Assembly (NCBI RefSeq): GCF_030146175.1
Contig: NZ_JASLCE010000097.1
Location: forward strand, 1-27,229
From: Flavobacterium sp.
GTDB taxonomy: Bacteria; Bacteroidota; Bacteroidia; Flavobacteriales; Flavobacteriaceae
Direction of reading: 5' to 3'
DNA length: 27,229 nt
Made by a program: the position numbers and the translations under genes. The notes under the pieces are model-generated. The model saw only the letters and a program-made list of their open reading frames with translations. It ran no database searches and was not told the origin of the DNA. Shown here piece after piece: positions 17,724 through 26,408 of this stretch (position 1 is the first letter of the stretch; every line of letters begins with the position of its first letter).

Positions 17724-18521
17724 ATGATAAAAACATTTTTAATGTTACTATTGGTCGGAATCTTTTCGGTTTCGTGTGTGTCCAATAAAGAATTATTGTA
17801 TTTGCAGAACTATAGTAAAGATACGCTGGCTGTGGCGGTAAATCCCGTACTGTTTAAACCGTACCGTATACAGACCAACGATGTGGTGAGCATTAAAATA
17901 AAAGCACTGGATCAGAAACTGGTCGATATGTTTAACCCTGCCGCGGCGGCGGGAAGCAGTGCCAATGGTGAAACGGAACAAAGTCTGTATTTTAACGGAT
18001 TTTCGGTAAACGATCACGGAAACATCCGTATTCCGGTTCTGGGCGAAATAAATGTACTTGGTTATACTCTTGACGAAGTACGGATTCGGATTGAAAAGCA
18101 ATTGCTGGAAGAATACTTTAGAAAAGAAGCTAATATTTTTGTCGATGTTCGTTTGGCCGGTTTCCGTTATACAATTAACGGTGAAATAACGGTTCCGGGA
18201 ACAAAAGTACTCTATCAGGATAAAGTTACGATTATGCAGGCGATCGCTAATTCCGGCGATATTACAATGACCGGAAATCGAAAAGAAGTTATGATCATTC
18301 GACAATATCCACACGGTACCGAAATGCATACCATCAACCTTACCGATGCCAAAGCCATGCAATCTCCGTATTATTACATACAGCCCAACGATTATATTTA
18401 TGTCAAGCCGCTAAAACAAAAATCATGGGGAACGGGAACTACCGGAACGCAGACTGTGGCGACCATCATAACCGCGATGTCGCTGGTTACAACAACGTTT
18501 TTACTCTTTAAAAACCTATAG
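17724..18521 (+). CDS. wza: Polysaccharide export outer-membrane lipoprotein (Wza-like)
   Basis: A 265-residue lipoprotein with signal peptide and lipobox FSVSC (Cys18). The polysaccharide export domain follows: FKPYRIQTNDVVSIKI (about 45-60), the IRIPVLGEINVLGYTLDEVRIRIEKQL segment, then SLBB-type beta-grasp regions (YTINGEITVPGTKVLY, IMQAIANSGDITMTGNRKEVMIIR, and the closing YYYIQPNDYIYVKPLK). A hydrophobic helix near the C-terminus (about 243-263) may span the outer membrane, as in Wza. The family forms the octameric channel for capsule or exopolysaccharide. It is shorter than E. coli Wza (about 380), typical for Bacteroidota. The tyrosine kinase gene starts 4 bases after its stop. Confidence 0.92.
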   Translation: MIKTFLMLLLVGIFSVSCVSNKELLYLQNYSKDTLAVAVNPVLFKPYRIQTNDVVSIKIKALDQKLVDMFNPAAAAGSSANGETEQSLYFNGFSVNDHGNIRIPVLGEINVLGYTLDEVRIRIEKQLLEEYFRKEANIFVDVRLAGFRYTINGEITVPGTKVLYQDKVTIMQAIANSGDITMTGNRKEVMIIRQYPHGTEMHTINLTDAKAMQSPYYYIQPNDYIYVKPLKQKSWGTGTTGTQTVATIITAMSLVTTTFLLFKNL

Positions 18522-18524
18522 TAT

Positions 18525-20987
18525 ATGCTGAGTACTAAAGACTTTTCCTTATTTGAAAATCAAAATAATTTCGATTTTAAAGGCTTGCTTTTAAAAATTG
18601 TCAGCTATTGGAAATGGTTTTTAGCCTGTCTTATTGTTACTTTTTTTATCGCATATCAGATAAATATCCGAAAAGAGAAAATTTACGGAATGGATGCTTC
18701 TGTCGTGATAAAAGATGAAAACAATCCGTTCTTTACGTCCAATACCAGTTTGGTATTTAACTGGGGCGGAACTTCCGATAAGGTACAAACCGTGATCAAT
18801 ACCCTTAAATCGCGTACGCATAACGAATATGTTGTAGACAAGCTGGGTTTCTATATCGATTATCTGAAAAAAGGAAAATACAATTTTCAGGATGTATACG
18901 GTGAAACGCCTTTTTATATTCAGATTGATAAAAATAAAAATCAGCTTGCAGATATTCCGGTTCTGATTCGCTTTGTAAACGAAAAGGAATATGTTTTGTC
19001 GATTCCGTTTGATGAAAATACATCGGTAAAAACCTATAATTATCTACAGGGAACTACCGAAAACGTAAATGTATCGGCCGGAACGTTCGAAAAAAAGTTT
19101 GCCGTAGGCGAAGCGGTACACTTGCCTTTCCTGAATCTTAAAGTACTGATTAATGCCAATCCGGGCTTTTATAGCGGAAACGAATATTACATTCGCTTTA
19201 ATAATTTTGACGGTACGGTTGCTGCTTATAAAGGACTGAATGTAGAAATCGATACCAAAGCGGGATCGATTGTGCGTCTTTCGTTACAGGGAACCAATAA
19301 AAAACGTTTGGTCGATTACCTGAATACGACGGTTAATGTGTTGCGGAAAAAACAACTGGACAGTAAAAATCAGTTTGCCAAAAATACCATCGCTTTTATC
19401 GATAGCACGCTGATTGCAATGGAAGAACATTTAAAAGATTCCGAAAAAGAACTGAAAAATTTCCGGAAAGATAAAAATGTATTTGAACTTCAGGGTGGCG
19501 GTGAAAAAATCACAGAACAATTATCAAATTTTGATATCGAAAAAGACGGGATTACACGTAAAATCAATTACTATAATTCCCTGAATAACTACCTGCAAAA
19601 AAGTACCGATTATTCGAAATTGCCTGCGCCTACCGTTGCGGGAATCGAAGATCCGAACATCGTAACCAATGTCGCAAAGCTGATTCAGCTTTCAAGAGAG
19701 CGTTCGGAAATGGCTTATTCGGTTAAAAGTCAGAAACTTTTTGACGAGTTCGATAACCAGATGAATGCTACCAAAAGAGTATTGCTGGAAAATATCAACT
19801 CGGCTAAAAACGCCATTACAATCGATCTTGGTATCATCAACAAAAGAATTGGTCAGGCCGAAAGTACCATCCGACAATTACCGGAAGAACAGCAGGAGCT
19901 GATGAAGATCACTCGAAAATACGATCTGAATGATAATATTTACAGTACATTTCTTCAGAAAAGAAGCGAAGCCGATATCGTAAAAGCATCCAATGTTTCG
20001 GATATTGAATTTATCGATACCGCCAAAGATATAGGCGGCGGATTGTTGGGGCCGAAAACAAGTGTAAACTATATTCTGGCCTTACTGCTGGGAATTTTGA
20101 TTCCGTTGATTGTGGTGTTTACTATTACGTTACTGGACAATTCGATCCACGGAACGGAAGATATCGAACGTCTTACTGCGATTCCGATTATCGGGATTGT
20201 AGGGAAAAAACATACCGAATCGAATATGGCGGTTTATGAAAAACCAAAATCACCTTTGGCCGAATCGTTCCGATCCATACGATCGTCCCTTCAGTTTTTA
20301 TATAAAAAGCAAAAACTCGACGGTACAAAAATTTTAATGCTCACGTCATCGGTTGGGGGCGAAGGAAAAACATTTTGTTCGATCAACATGGCTACTGTTT
20401 TTGCCTTAAGTGAAAAGCGAACGGTTATTGTGGGTCTGGATTTAAGAAAACCGAGAATTTTTGGTGACTTTAACATCGAAAACAATATTGGAGTGGTAAA
20501 CTACCTGATCGGACAAAAGAGCATTCAGGAAATAGTACAACATACGCACGTACCTTTTCTGGATGTAATTACGGCAGGACCTATTCCGCCCAATCCGTCA
20601 GAACTATTGATTAGTCAGGCGATGACGTCCATGATCGAAGAATTAAAAGAATTGTACGATTATATCATTTTAGATACGTCTCCGGTTGGTTTGGTTTCGG
20701 ACGCACTGGAACTAGCAGAATATTGTGATGCTACCTTATATGTAGTACGTCAGGGCGTAACCAAAAAAGGCATGCTGGCGATTGTCAATGAAAAACACAA
20801 AAGAGGCGAACTGCATAATATCAGTATCGTACTAAACGGTTTTGACAACAAAACACAATATGGTTATGGGTACGGTTACGGCTATGGATACGGCTACGGA
20901 ACCTATGTTAATGGTTATATGGAAGAAGAAGTGACAGATAAAACCATCTGGGAAAAAATTAAATCGAAAATTTTTAAAAGAAAATAA
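18525..20987 (+). CDS. wzc: Polysaccharide co-polymerase / tyrosine autokinase (Wzc-like)
   Basis: An 820-residue inner-membrane protein that regulates polymer length and export through cycles of tyrosine phosphorylation. It has a first transmembrane helix at about 28-46 (WKWFLACLIVTFFIAYQI), a large periplasmic Wzz-type region with coiled coil (about 270-470) and a PxxP-containing second helix at about 515-537. The cytoplasmic BY-kinase domain has Walker A at 607-616 (TSSVGGEGKT), Walker A' around Asp639 (VGLDLRKPR) and Walker B at 712-717 (DYIILD). The tail carries nine tyrosines, including seven consecutive Tyr-Gly pairs at 779-792, the autophosphorylation cluster. Its stop overlaps the next start by one base. 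The kinase and co-polymerase parts are fused, as in Proteobacteria. Confidence 0.94.
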   Translation: MLSTKDFSLFENQNNFDFKGLLLKIVSYWKWFLACLIVTFFIAYQINIRKEKIYGMDASVVIKDENNPFFTSNTSLVFNWGGTSDKVQTVINTLKSRTHNEYVVDKLGFYIDYLKKGKYNFQDVYGETPFYIQIDKNKNQLADIPVLIRFVNEKEYVLSIPFDENTSVKTYNYLQGTTENVNVSAGTFEKKFAVGEAVHLPFLNLKVLINANPGFYSGNEYYIRFNNFDGTVAAYKGLNVEIDTKAGSIVRLSLQGTNKKRLVDYLNTTVNVLRKKQLDSKNQFAKNTIAFIDSTLIAMEEHLKDSEKELKNFRKDKNVFELQGGGEKITEQLSNFDIEKDGITRKINYYNSLNNYLQKSTDYSKLPAPTVAGIEDPNIVTNVAKLIQLSRERSEMAYSVKSQKLFDEFDNQMNATKRVLLENINSAKNAITIDLGIINKRIGQAESTIRQLPEEQQELMKITRKYDLNDNIYSTFLQKRSEADIVKASNVSDIEFIDTAKDIGGGLLGPKTSVNYILALLLGILIPLIVVFTITLLDNSIHGTEDIERLTAIPIIGIVGKKHTESNMAVYEKPKSPLAESFRSIRSSLQFLYKKQKLDGTKILMLTSSVGGEGKTFCSINMATVFALSEKRTVIVGLDLRKPRIFGDFNIENNIGVVNYLIGQKSIQEIVQHTHVPFLDVITAGPIPPNPSELLISQAMTSMIEELKELYDYIILDTSPVGLVSDALELAEYCDATLYVVRQGVTKKGMLAIVNEKHKRGELHNISIVLNGFDNKTQYGYGYGYGYGYGYGTYVNGYMEEEVTDKTIWEKIKSKIFKRK

Positions 20988-21859
20988 TGAGCACTGAAGC
21001 TGCCGATAAGGAAAAATGGTTGTATGAAATTACACCCAAAGCAAAATTGTTTACATTCGACTTCGGTGAGATATGGAAATACCGCGATTTATTACTGATG
21101 TTTGTCAAACGCGATATTGTAACCTACTACAAACAAACGATTCTGGGGCCGCTTTGGTTTTTAATTCAACCACTGATCACATCTGTAATTCAGTTTATCG
21201 TGTTTTTTAAAATTGCCAAACTACAATCGGATGGTATTCCGTATTTCCTGTTTGCACTGGCCGGAAACACCCTTTGGTTCTATTTCTCCGAATGTTTTAA
21301 AACCACTTCCGAAACGTTTAGAACCAATCAGAATATTTTTGGGAAAGTCTATTTTCCGAGAATCATTATGCCGCTGGCGTTAACAGTGTCCAACCTGGTT
21401 AAGTTTGGAATCCAGTTTTTGCTATTCCTCACCGTAATGGGCTATTATATGTGGCAGGGTTCACCAATAGAACCCCGATGGACCATTATACTTACCCCGT
21501 TTTTATTGCTGGTGATGGCTTTAATCTCACTGGGACTTGGAATGATCATATCTTCAATGACGACTAAATATCGGGATCTGACCTTTGTAGTGTCTTTCGG
21601 AGTTTCGTTGTATATGTATGTTACGCCGGTTATTTATCCGGTGTCGCAGGTGATTAAAGAACTACCGGAAGGGTATTCCTGGCTTGTCTATATTAACCCG
21701 CTGACAAGTATTTTTGAGTTTTTTAAATATTCTTTTCTGGGGAAAGGAACTTTTACAATGTTGGGACTTTTGTATTCTGTTGGAAGTACGATCGTTATTT
21801 TTCTGTTAGGCTTGGTTATTTTCAATCGTACGGAAAGAAGCTTTATCGATACAATATAA
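20987..21859 (+). CDS. ABC-2 type polysaccharide permease (Wzm-like)
   Basis: A 290-residue inner-membrane permease. It has a long cytoplasmic N-terminus with the amphipathic WKYRDLLLMFVKRDIVTYYKQT motif (about 30-51), then GPLWFLIQPLITSVIQFIVF and about six transmembrane helices. The middle contains the TTKYRDLTFVVSFG loop typical of capsule/O-antigen permeases and the end YPVSQVIKELPEGYSWLVYINPLTSIFEFFKY. Such permeases form a dimer with an ATP-binding partner (Wzt/KpsT) to export the undecaprenyl- or lipid-linked polymer. No ATP-binding gene follows; the next gene is ugd behind its own promoter. The start overlaps the wzc stop by one base, so the two are translationally coupled. Confidence 0.92.
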   Translation: MSTEAADKEKWLYEITPKAKLFTFDFGEIWKYRDLLLMFVKRDIVTYYKQTILGPLWFLIQPLITSVIQFIVFFKIAKLQSDGIPYFLFALAGNTLWFYFSECFKTTSETFRTNQNIFGKVYFPRIIMPLALTVSNLVKFGIQFLLFLTVMGYYMWQGSPIEPRWTIILTPFLLLVMALISLGLGMIISSMTTKYRDLTFVVSFGVSLYMYVTPVIYPVSQVIKELPEGYSWLVYINPLTSIFEFFKYSFLGKGTFTMLGLLYSVGSTIVIFLLGLVIFNRTERSFIDTI

Positions 21860-21863
21860 AATC

Positions 21864-21900
21864 TATAAGGTAGCTACAAAGCTCTGGTAATAACCTTATA
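21864..21900. repeat. Inverted repeat overlapping the ugd promoter
   Basis: TATAAGGT (21864-21871) and ACCTTATA (21893-21900) form an 8-bp inverted repeat with a 21-base spacer. The right arm overlaps the -7 box of ugd. It could be an operator or a weak hairpin after the permease gene; no T tract follows. Confidence 0.45.
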
Positions 21901-21904
21901 TTTG
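21897..21904 (+). promoter_or_regulatory. -7 promoter box for ugd
   Basis: TATATTTG is an exact TAnnTTTG match. The leader to the ATG at 21985 would be about 75 bases. It includes a small hairpin, CGCAA (21943-21947) and TTGCG (21952-21956), with a TTCG loop. Confidence 0.5.
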
Positions 21905-21984
21905 TAACCGGTTTTGAAGGTTGTAAAAAAACAGGATAAACCCGCAATTCGTTGCGATTTAAATAAAATAATCAGAACGCTTAT

Positions 21985-23376
21985 ATGAGTATAAAGAAAA
22001 TATGCTGTATTGGTGCAGGATATGTTGGAGGTCCAACTATGGCTGTTATTGCACAGAAATGCCCGGATATACAGGTGACAGTTGTCGATTTGAACGAAAA
22101 ACGTATTGCTGCCTGGAACGATGAGAATGTTGAAAATATCCCGATTTATGAACCCGGACTTAGCGATGTCGTAGCTTCCTGCCGTGGACGTAACCTTTTT
22201 TTCTCTACCGAAGTAGATAAAGCGATCGATGAAGCTGACATGATTTTTATCTCGGTAAATACGCCTACAAAAACGTATGGTATCGGAAAAGGAATGGCGG
22301 CCGATTTAATATATATTGAGCTCTGCGCGCGACAAATTGCAAGAGTCGCTAAAAACGATAAAATTGTAGTCGAAAAATCGACATTGCCGGTACGTACTGC
22401 CAGTGCCATTAAAGATATTCTGGACAACACCGGAAACGGAGTGCAGTTCCAGATTTTATCCAATCCGGAGTTCCTGGCCGAAGGTACAGCCGTTGAAGAT
22501 TTACTAATGCCGGATCGCGTACTGATTGGTGGCGATACAACCGAAGAAGGACAAAAAGCGATTCAGAAACTGGTAGACATTTATGCCAACTGGGTTCCGA
22601 AAGAACGTATCCTTACAACCAATGTATGGTCTTCGGAATTGTCAAAATTAACAGCCAATGCTTTCCTGGCACAACGTGTATCGTCTATCAATGCTTTGTC
22701 GGAATTGTGTGAAAAAACAGGTGCCGATGTAAATGAGGTGGCCAAAGCAATTGGTATGGATAGTCGTATCGGATCAAAATTCTTAAAATCATCCGTTGGT
22801 TTTGGAGGATCTTGTTTCCAGAAAGATATTTTAAACCTGGTTTATATCGCAAAATCCTACGGACTAAATGAAGTAGCCGATTATTGGGAACAGGTAGTTA
22901 TTATGAACGATCACCAGAAGCGTCGTTTTGGTAAAAACATTATCCAGACATTATACAATACGGTTTCCGGAAAGAAAATCGCTTTTATGGGATGGGCATT
23001 TAAAAAAGATACCAACGATACCCGGGAGTCAGCCGCTATTTATGTTGCGGATGACTTGTTGAGCGAGCGAGCGGAAATTGCAGTATATGATCCGAAAGTA
23101 CAGGAAGATCAGATTTTTTATGATCTGGATTATCTTGATAGCCGTTCTGCCGATGAAAACAGAAGTGGATTAACGGTGACCCACGATCCGTATATAGCTG
23201 CCGAAAAAGCACATGCCATTGCAATATTAACCGAGTGGGACGAATTTAAAACCTACGACTGGCAACGTATTTATGACAATATGTTAAAACCGGCTTTTAT
23301 CTTCGATGGTAGAAACCTGTTGGATAAAGAAGCTGTTCAAAAAATAGGATTTGTATACCAGGGTATCGGTTCATAA
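21985..23376 (+). CDS. ugd: UDP-glucose 6-dehydrogenase, animal-type
   Basis: Oxidises UDP-glucose twice with NAD+ to UDP-glucuronate, an acidic capsule precursor. At 463 residues it is longer than E. coli Ugd (388) and close to animal enzymes. The NAD site is GAGYVGGP (10-17); then come [35 protein letters not shown], the [27 protein letters not shown] segment, and the catalytic Cys277 in [10 protein letters not shown], then [12 protein letters not shown] and [24 protein letters not shown] and [10 protein letters not shown] are also features I know from vertebrate UGDH, whose catalytic Cys is 276. It has its own promoter and terminator. The alternative, a different UDP-sugar dehydrogenase, is unlikely. 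Confidence 0.95.
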   Translation: MSIKKICCIGAGYVGGPTMAVIAQKCPDIQVTVVDLNEKRIAAWNDENVENIPIYEPGLSDVVASCRGRNLFFSTEVDKAIDEADMIFISVNTPTKTYGIGKGMAADLIYIELCARQIARVAKNDKIVVEKSTLPVRTASAIKDILDNTGNGVQFQILSNPEFLAEGTAVEDLLMPDRVLIGGDTTEEGQKAIQKLVDIYANWVPKERILTTNVWSSELSKLTANAFLAQRVSSINALSELCEKTGADVNEVAKAIGMDSRIGSKFLKSSVGFGGSCFQKDILNLVYIAKSYGLNEVADYWEQVVIMNDHQKRRFGKNIIQTLYNTVSGKKIAFMGWAFKKDTNDTRESAAIYVADDLLSERAEIAVYDPKVQEDQIFYDLDYLDSRSADENRSGLTVTHDPYIAAEKAHAIAILTEWDEFKTYDWQRIYDNMLKPAFIFDGRNLLDKEAVQKIGFVYQGIGS

Positions 23377-23395
23377 ACATCAAAAACATACTATC

Positions 23396-23436
23396 AAAAA
23401 AGCCTTTCTTATCTACATGAGAAAGGCTTTTTTCTT
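23396..23436. terminator. Terminator after ugd
   Basis: A perfect 14-bp stem pairs 23396-23409 with 23420-23433 (core GCCTTTCT / AGAAAGGC), extended by a wobble and an A-T pair. It is flanked by A and T tracts. It separates ugd from the regulator gene. Confidence 0.9.
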
Positions 23437-23505
23437 TAAATAATAATGAATTTTGTGACTTTTTAAAATTTCTTGAAAAAAATATTTTTGTTTCAAAATA
23501 ACGAG

Positions 23506-23520
23506 TACTTTTGTTGCTCA
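23506..23520 (+). promoter_or_regulatory. Promoter of the regulator gene, sharing an element with the export operon
   Basis: TACTTTTG (23506-23513) is an exact -7 match, 17 bases before the ATG at 23531. TTTGTTGCTCA (23510-23520) is identical, in sequence and in position relative to the -7 box, to 17700-17710 upstream of the Wza-like gene. Confidence 0.6.
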
Positions 23521-23530
23521 CAATAGAAGA

Positions 23531-24040
23531 ATGTTAGAATCTTTAATAACATCGAAAACCCGACTACGGCTATTGGTTAAGTTTTTTATCAATGCAGCCA
23601 ATCATGGCCATTTGAGAGGCTTAGCCGAAGAATTCAGCGAATCAACCAATGCGATACGTAAAGAATTAAATAATCTTTCGGAAGCTGGTTATCTCGAAAA
23701 AGAAGCCGTACGCAATACGATTTCGTATCGGGCCAATACCAACCACCCTCTTTTTTCGCTATTACAAAGTGTGGTTAGAAGGACAATAGGTCTGGATACG
23801 ATTGTAGCAACCATATTGGAGCGAATGGGCGAAGTGAAAAAAGTATACCTCATTGGCGATTATGCCGAAGGAAGAGATACCGGAACCATTGAAGTAGTTA
23901 TTGTGGGGGAAGTACTGAATGAGGAATATGTTGAGCAATTGGCATTTAAGATAGAAGGAGAAATAAAGCGAAAAGTGAAATTTATATTTTCCAAAGATTA
24001 TCGAGAAGAAGGGTTGTTGTTGTTTGGAAATGAATCGTGA
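23531..24040 (+). CDS. Winged-helix regulator fused to a degenerate nucleotidyltransferase-like domain
   Basis: A 169-residue predicted cytosolic DNA-binding protein. Residues about 1-70 read as a winged helix: LITSKTRLRLLVKFFIN, a helix-turn-helix around HLRGLAEEFSESTNAIRKELNNLSEAGYLEKE, and a wing ending in ISYRANTNHPLF. Residues about 100-160 resemble a minimal nucleotidyltransferase (MNT) fold, VKKVYLIGDYAEGRDTGTIE then VVIVGEVLN. The usual GS motif is GD (109-110) and the DxD catalytic pair is replaced by residues around Glu121, so it is probably inactive and may serve as a sensor or dimer domain. It lies between ugd and the epimerase in the capsule locus and shares a promoter element with the export operon, so it is a candidate capsule regulator. 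Helix-turn-helix call is good; the second domain is tentative. Confidence 0.8.
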   Translation: MLESLITSKTRLRLLVKFFINAANHGHLRGLAEEFSESTNAIRKELNNLSEAGYLEKEAVRNTISYRANTNHPLFSLLQSVVRRTIGLDTIVATILERMGEVKKVYLIGDYAEGRDTGTIEVVIVGEVLNEEYVEQLAFKIEGEIKRKVKFIFSKDYREEGLLLFGNES

Positions 24041-24115
24041 ATTTTGTTTTCAGGGCAGACAATTGCTGTTCGGGTAGATTACGTTAAGTAGAACTGAATT
24101 AAACGAATAAAAACA

Positions 24116-25084
24116 ATGGATAGAATACTGATTACTGGCGGTGCTGGATTTATAGGCTCAAATTTGGTGGAGTACTTTTTGGGTAAAAACTACCATGTTA
24201 CCTGTCTGGATAATTTTGCAACAGGTCATCGTCATAATATTGCGCCTTTTCTGGAGAATCCTAATTTTAATTTAATTGAAGGTGATATCAGAGATTTGGC
24301 GACCTGTCATAAAGCTGTAGAAAATGTAGATTTTGTCCTGCATCAGGCAGCATTAGGCTCGGTGCCGCGTTCTATTAATGACCCTGTTACCAGTAATGAT
24401 GTAAATGTATCCGGATTTTTAAATATGTTGGTTGCTTCAAGAGATGCAGGTGTAAAGCGATTTGTTTATGCAGCGAGCTCTTCTACTTATGGTGATTCGG
24501 AAGCTTTACCAAAAGTGGAAGATAAGATCGGGAAACCTTTATCGCCCTATGCCATTACAAAATATGTAAACGAGCTTTATGCGGATATTTTTAGCAAGAC
24601 GTATGGTATGGAAACGATAGGGTTACGCTATTTTAATGTGTTTGGAAGAAGACAGGATCCCAATGGGGCTTATGCGGCTGTGATTCCAAAATTTGTGATG
24701 CAGTTTATGCAGCATGAAAGCCCTGTTGTAAATGGTGACGGAGAATATTCCCGGGACTTTACCTATATCGATAATGTGATCCAGATGAATGAGCTGGCAA
24801 TGACCACAAAATCACCGGAAGCGATTAATACGGTATACAACACGGCTTATGGTGACAGAACGACTTTAAAACAGTTGGTTGAGTATCTGAAAGAATTTTT
24901 ATCGGAGTACGACCCGGAAATAGCCAATGTTGAGGTGGTATACGGACCGAACAGAGCAGGAGATATTCCGCATTCTCTGGCGAGTATTGAAAAAGCAAAA
25001 ATAAAATTAGATTATAATCCGAAATTTTCAATCAGAGAAGGGCTTAAGGAAGCGATTTCTTGGTATTGGAGTAATTTAAAATAA
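24116..25084 (+). CDS. tviC: UDP-N-acetylglucosamine 4-epimerase-like SDR (TviC/WbpP type)
   Basis: A 322-residue extended short-chain dehydrogenase. The NAD+ site is GGAGFIGSN (8-16). GDIRDL (56-61) follows, then [15 protein letters not shown] (76-90), a motif I associate with WbpP/TviC rather than GalE. Catalytic residues are Ser122/Ser123 in AASSSTYGD, and Tyr145 and Lys149 in SPYAITKY. Later [23 protein letters not shown] and DFTYIDNV are typical. The family interconverts UDP-GlcNAc and UDP-GalNAc, or their uronic acids; TviC acts on UDP-GlcNAcA. The next gene, 16 bases after its stop, encodes the matching dehydrogenase. The pair would supply UDP-GalNAcA for the capsule. An NAD-dependent epimerase of another specificity is the main alternative. 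Confidence 0.87.
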   Translation: MDRILITGGAGFIGSNLVEYFLGKNYHVTCLDNFATGHRHNIAPFLENPNFNLIEGDIRDLATCHKAVENVDFVLHQAALGSVPRSINDPVTSNDVNVSGFLNMLVASRDAGVKRFVYAASSSTYGDSEALPKVEDKIGKPLSPYAITKYVNELYADIFSKTYGMETIGLRYFNVFGRRQDPNGAYAAVIPKFVMQFMQHESPVVNGDGEYSRDFTYIDNVIQMNELAMTTKSPEAINTVYNTAYGDRTTLKQLVEYLKEFLSEYDPEIANVEVVYGPNRAGDIPHSLASIEKAKIKLDYNPKFSIREGLKEAISWYWSNLK

Positions 25085-25100
25085 TAAAATATCAGTTATA

Positions 25101-26378
25101 ATGGATAATAAAATTGCAGTTATAGGTTTAGGTTATGTAGGCTTGCCATTGGCAAGATTATTTGCAACAAAGTATGCAGTTGTTGGTTTTGATATTAATA
25201 CGACACGAATCTCCGAATTAAATTCGGGGCAGGACAGTACGCTTGAAGTGGACAGTGAAACACTTAAAGGAGTATTAGTTGCCAAAAATCACAACTCAAA
25301 AGGGCTCTATTGTTCTTCGGATTTAGAAGATATTAAAGATTGTAATTACTATATTGTTACTGTGCCTACGCCTGTTGACAAACATAACAGACCGGATCTT
25401 ACTCCTTTGTATAAAGCCAGTGAAACGGTGGGAAAAGTACTGAAAAAAGGAGATATTGTTATTTATGAGTCTACCGTATATCCTGGAGTAACGGAAGAAG
25501 AATGTGTACCGGTACTGGAAAAAGTATCCGGACTGAAGTTTAATGTGGATTTCTTTGCAGGCTATTCGCCGGAGCGTATTAACCCGGGAGATAAAGAGCA
25601 TACAGTAGAGAAAATCTTAAAGATAACCTCCGGATCTACTTTGGAAATCGGACAAAAGGTAGATGAACTTTATAAAAACGTAATTGTTGCCGGAACGCAT
25701 CTTGCACCAACTATAAAAGTAGCCGAGGCCGCTAAAGTAATCGAAAATTCACAGCGCGACATCAATATTGCTTTTGTAAACGAACTGGCAAAGATTTTTA
25801 ATATTCTGGAAATCGATACACAGGCAGTTTTGACAGCAGCCGGAACAAAATGGAACTTTTTACCGTTCCGACCAGGATTGGTGGGCGGACATTGTATCGG
25901 TGTCGATCCGTATTATTTAGCACAAAAAGCACAGGAAAAAGGCTACCACCCGGAAATTATCCTTGCCGGTCGCCGTTTAAACGACAGTATGGGCGAATAT
26001 GTAGCCTCACAGGTTGTAAAACTGATGATTAAAAAAGGAATACAGGTAAACGGAGCCAAACTGTTAATGATGGGTATTACTTTCAAGGAAAACTGTCCTG
26101 ATGTGCGTAATACTAAGATTGTTGATGTTATAGCGGCTTTAGCTGATTATGGTATTGAAGTTAATATATACGATCCTTGGGCGAATCCGGCTGAGGTGAA
26201 GCACGAATATGGATTGGTTACCAGTAATGAATTACCATCGCAGCAATTTGATGCCGTCGTTTTAGGAGTAGCACATAAGGAATTTTTAAATGCTGATCTG
26301 AGCACTTTGCTAAAGGAAAACAGCCTGTTGTATGATGTGAAAGGAGTTTTGGAAGGTGAAGTGGATGGGAAGTTATAA
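25101..26378 (+). CDS. tviB: UDP-N-acetylglucosamine 6-dehydrogenase-like (TviB/WbpO type)
   Basis: A 425-residue NAD-dependent nucleotide-sugar dehydrogenase distinct from ugd. Its NAD site is GLGYVGLP (9-16). It has [47 protein letters not shown] (154-164), [25 protein letters not shown], and the catalytic Cys265 in [32 protein letters not shown] is a late conserved motif. The [11 protein letters not shown] form and the NSQRDINIA helix are typical of the TviB/WbpA/CapL group that oxidises UDP-GlcNAc or UDP-GalNAc to the uronic acid. Together with the epimerase it makes UDP-GalNAcA. It is closely linked to both neighbours, and the acetyltransferase follows 30 bases downstream. Confidence 0.9.
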   Translation: MDNKIAVIGLGYVGLPLARLFATKYAVVGFDINTTRISELNSGQDSTLEVDSETLKGVLVAKNHNSKGLYCSSDLEDIKDCNYYIVTVPTPVDKHNRPDLTPLYKASETVGKVLKKGDIVIYESTVYPGVTEEECVPVLEKVSGLKFNVDFFAGYSPERINPGDKEHTVEKILKITSGSTLEIGQKVDELYKNVIVAGTHLAPTIKVAEAAKVIENSQRDINIAFVNELAKIFNILEIDTQAVLTAAGTKWNFLPFRPGLVGGHCIGVDPYYLAQKAQEKGYHPEIILAGRRLNDSMGEYVASQVVKLMIKKGIQVNGAKLLMMGITFKENCPDVRNTKIVDVIAALADYGIEVNIYDPWANPAEVKHEYGLVTSNELPSQQFDAVVLGVAHKEFLNADLSTLLKENSLLYDVKGVLEGEVDGKL

Positions 26379-26408
26379 TTTTGTTATACCTAATAGTTAA
26401 ACAAATAC

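Noticed and set aside
17793..18362. Long open frame on the minus strand inside the Wza-like gene
   Set aside because: It is antisense to a well-supported gene and its composition (His/Tyr/Phe-rich, no recognisable motif) is that of a shadow frame.
20859..20900. Microsatellite in wzc prone to phase variation
   Set aside because: Codons vary within the repeat, so there is no long run of identical units to slip.
21866..21890. ops/JUMPstart antitermination element before ugd
   Set aside because: GGTAGC is present but the surrounding consensus is not, and it lies upstream of the -7 box, so it would not be transcribed from that promoter.
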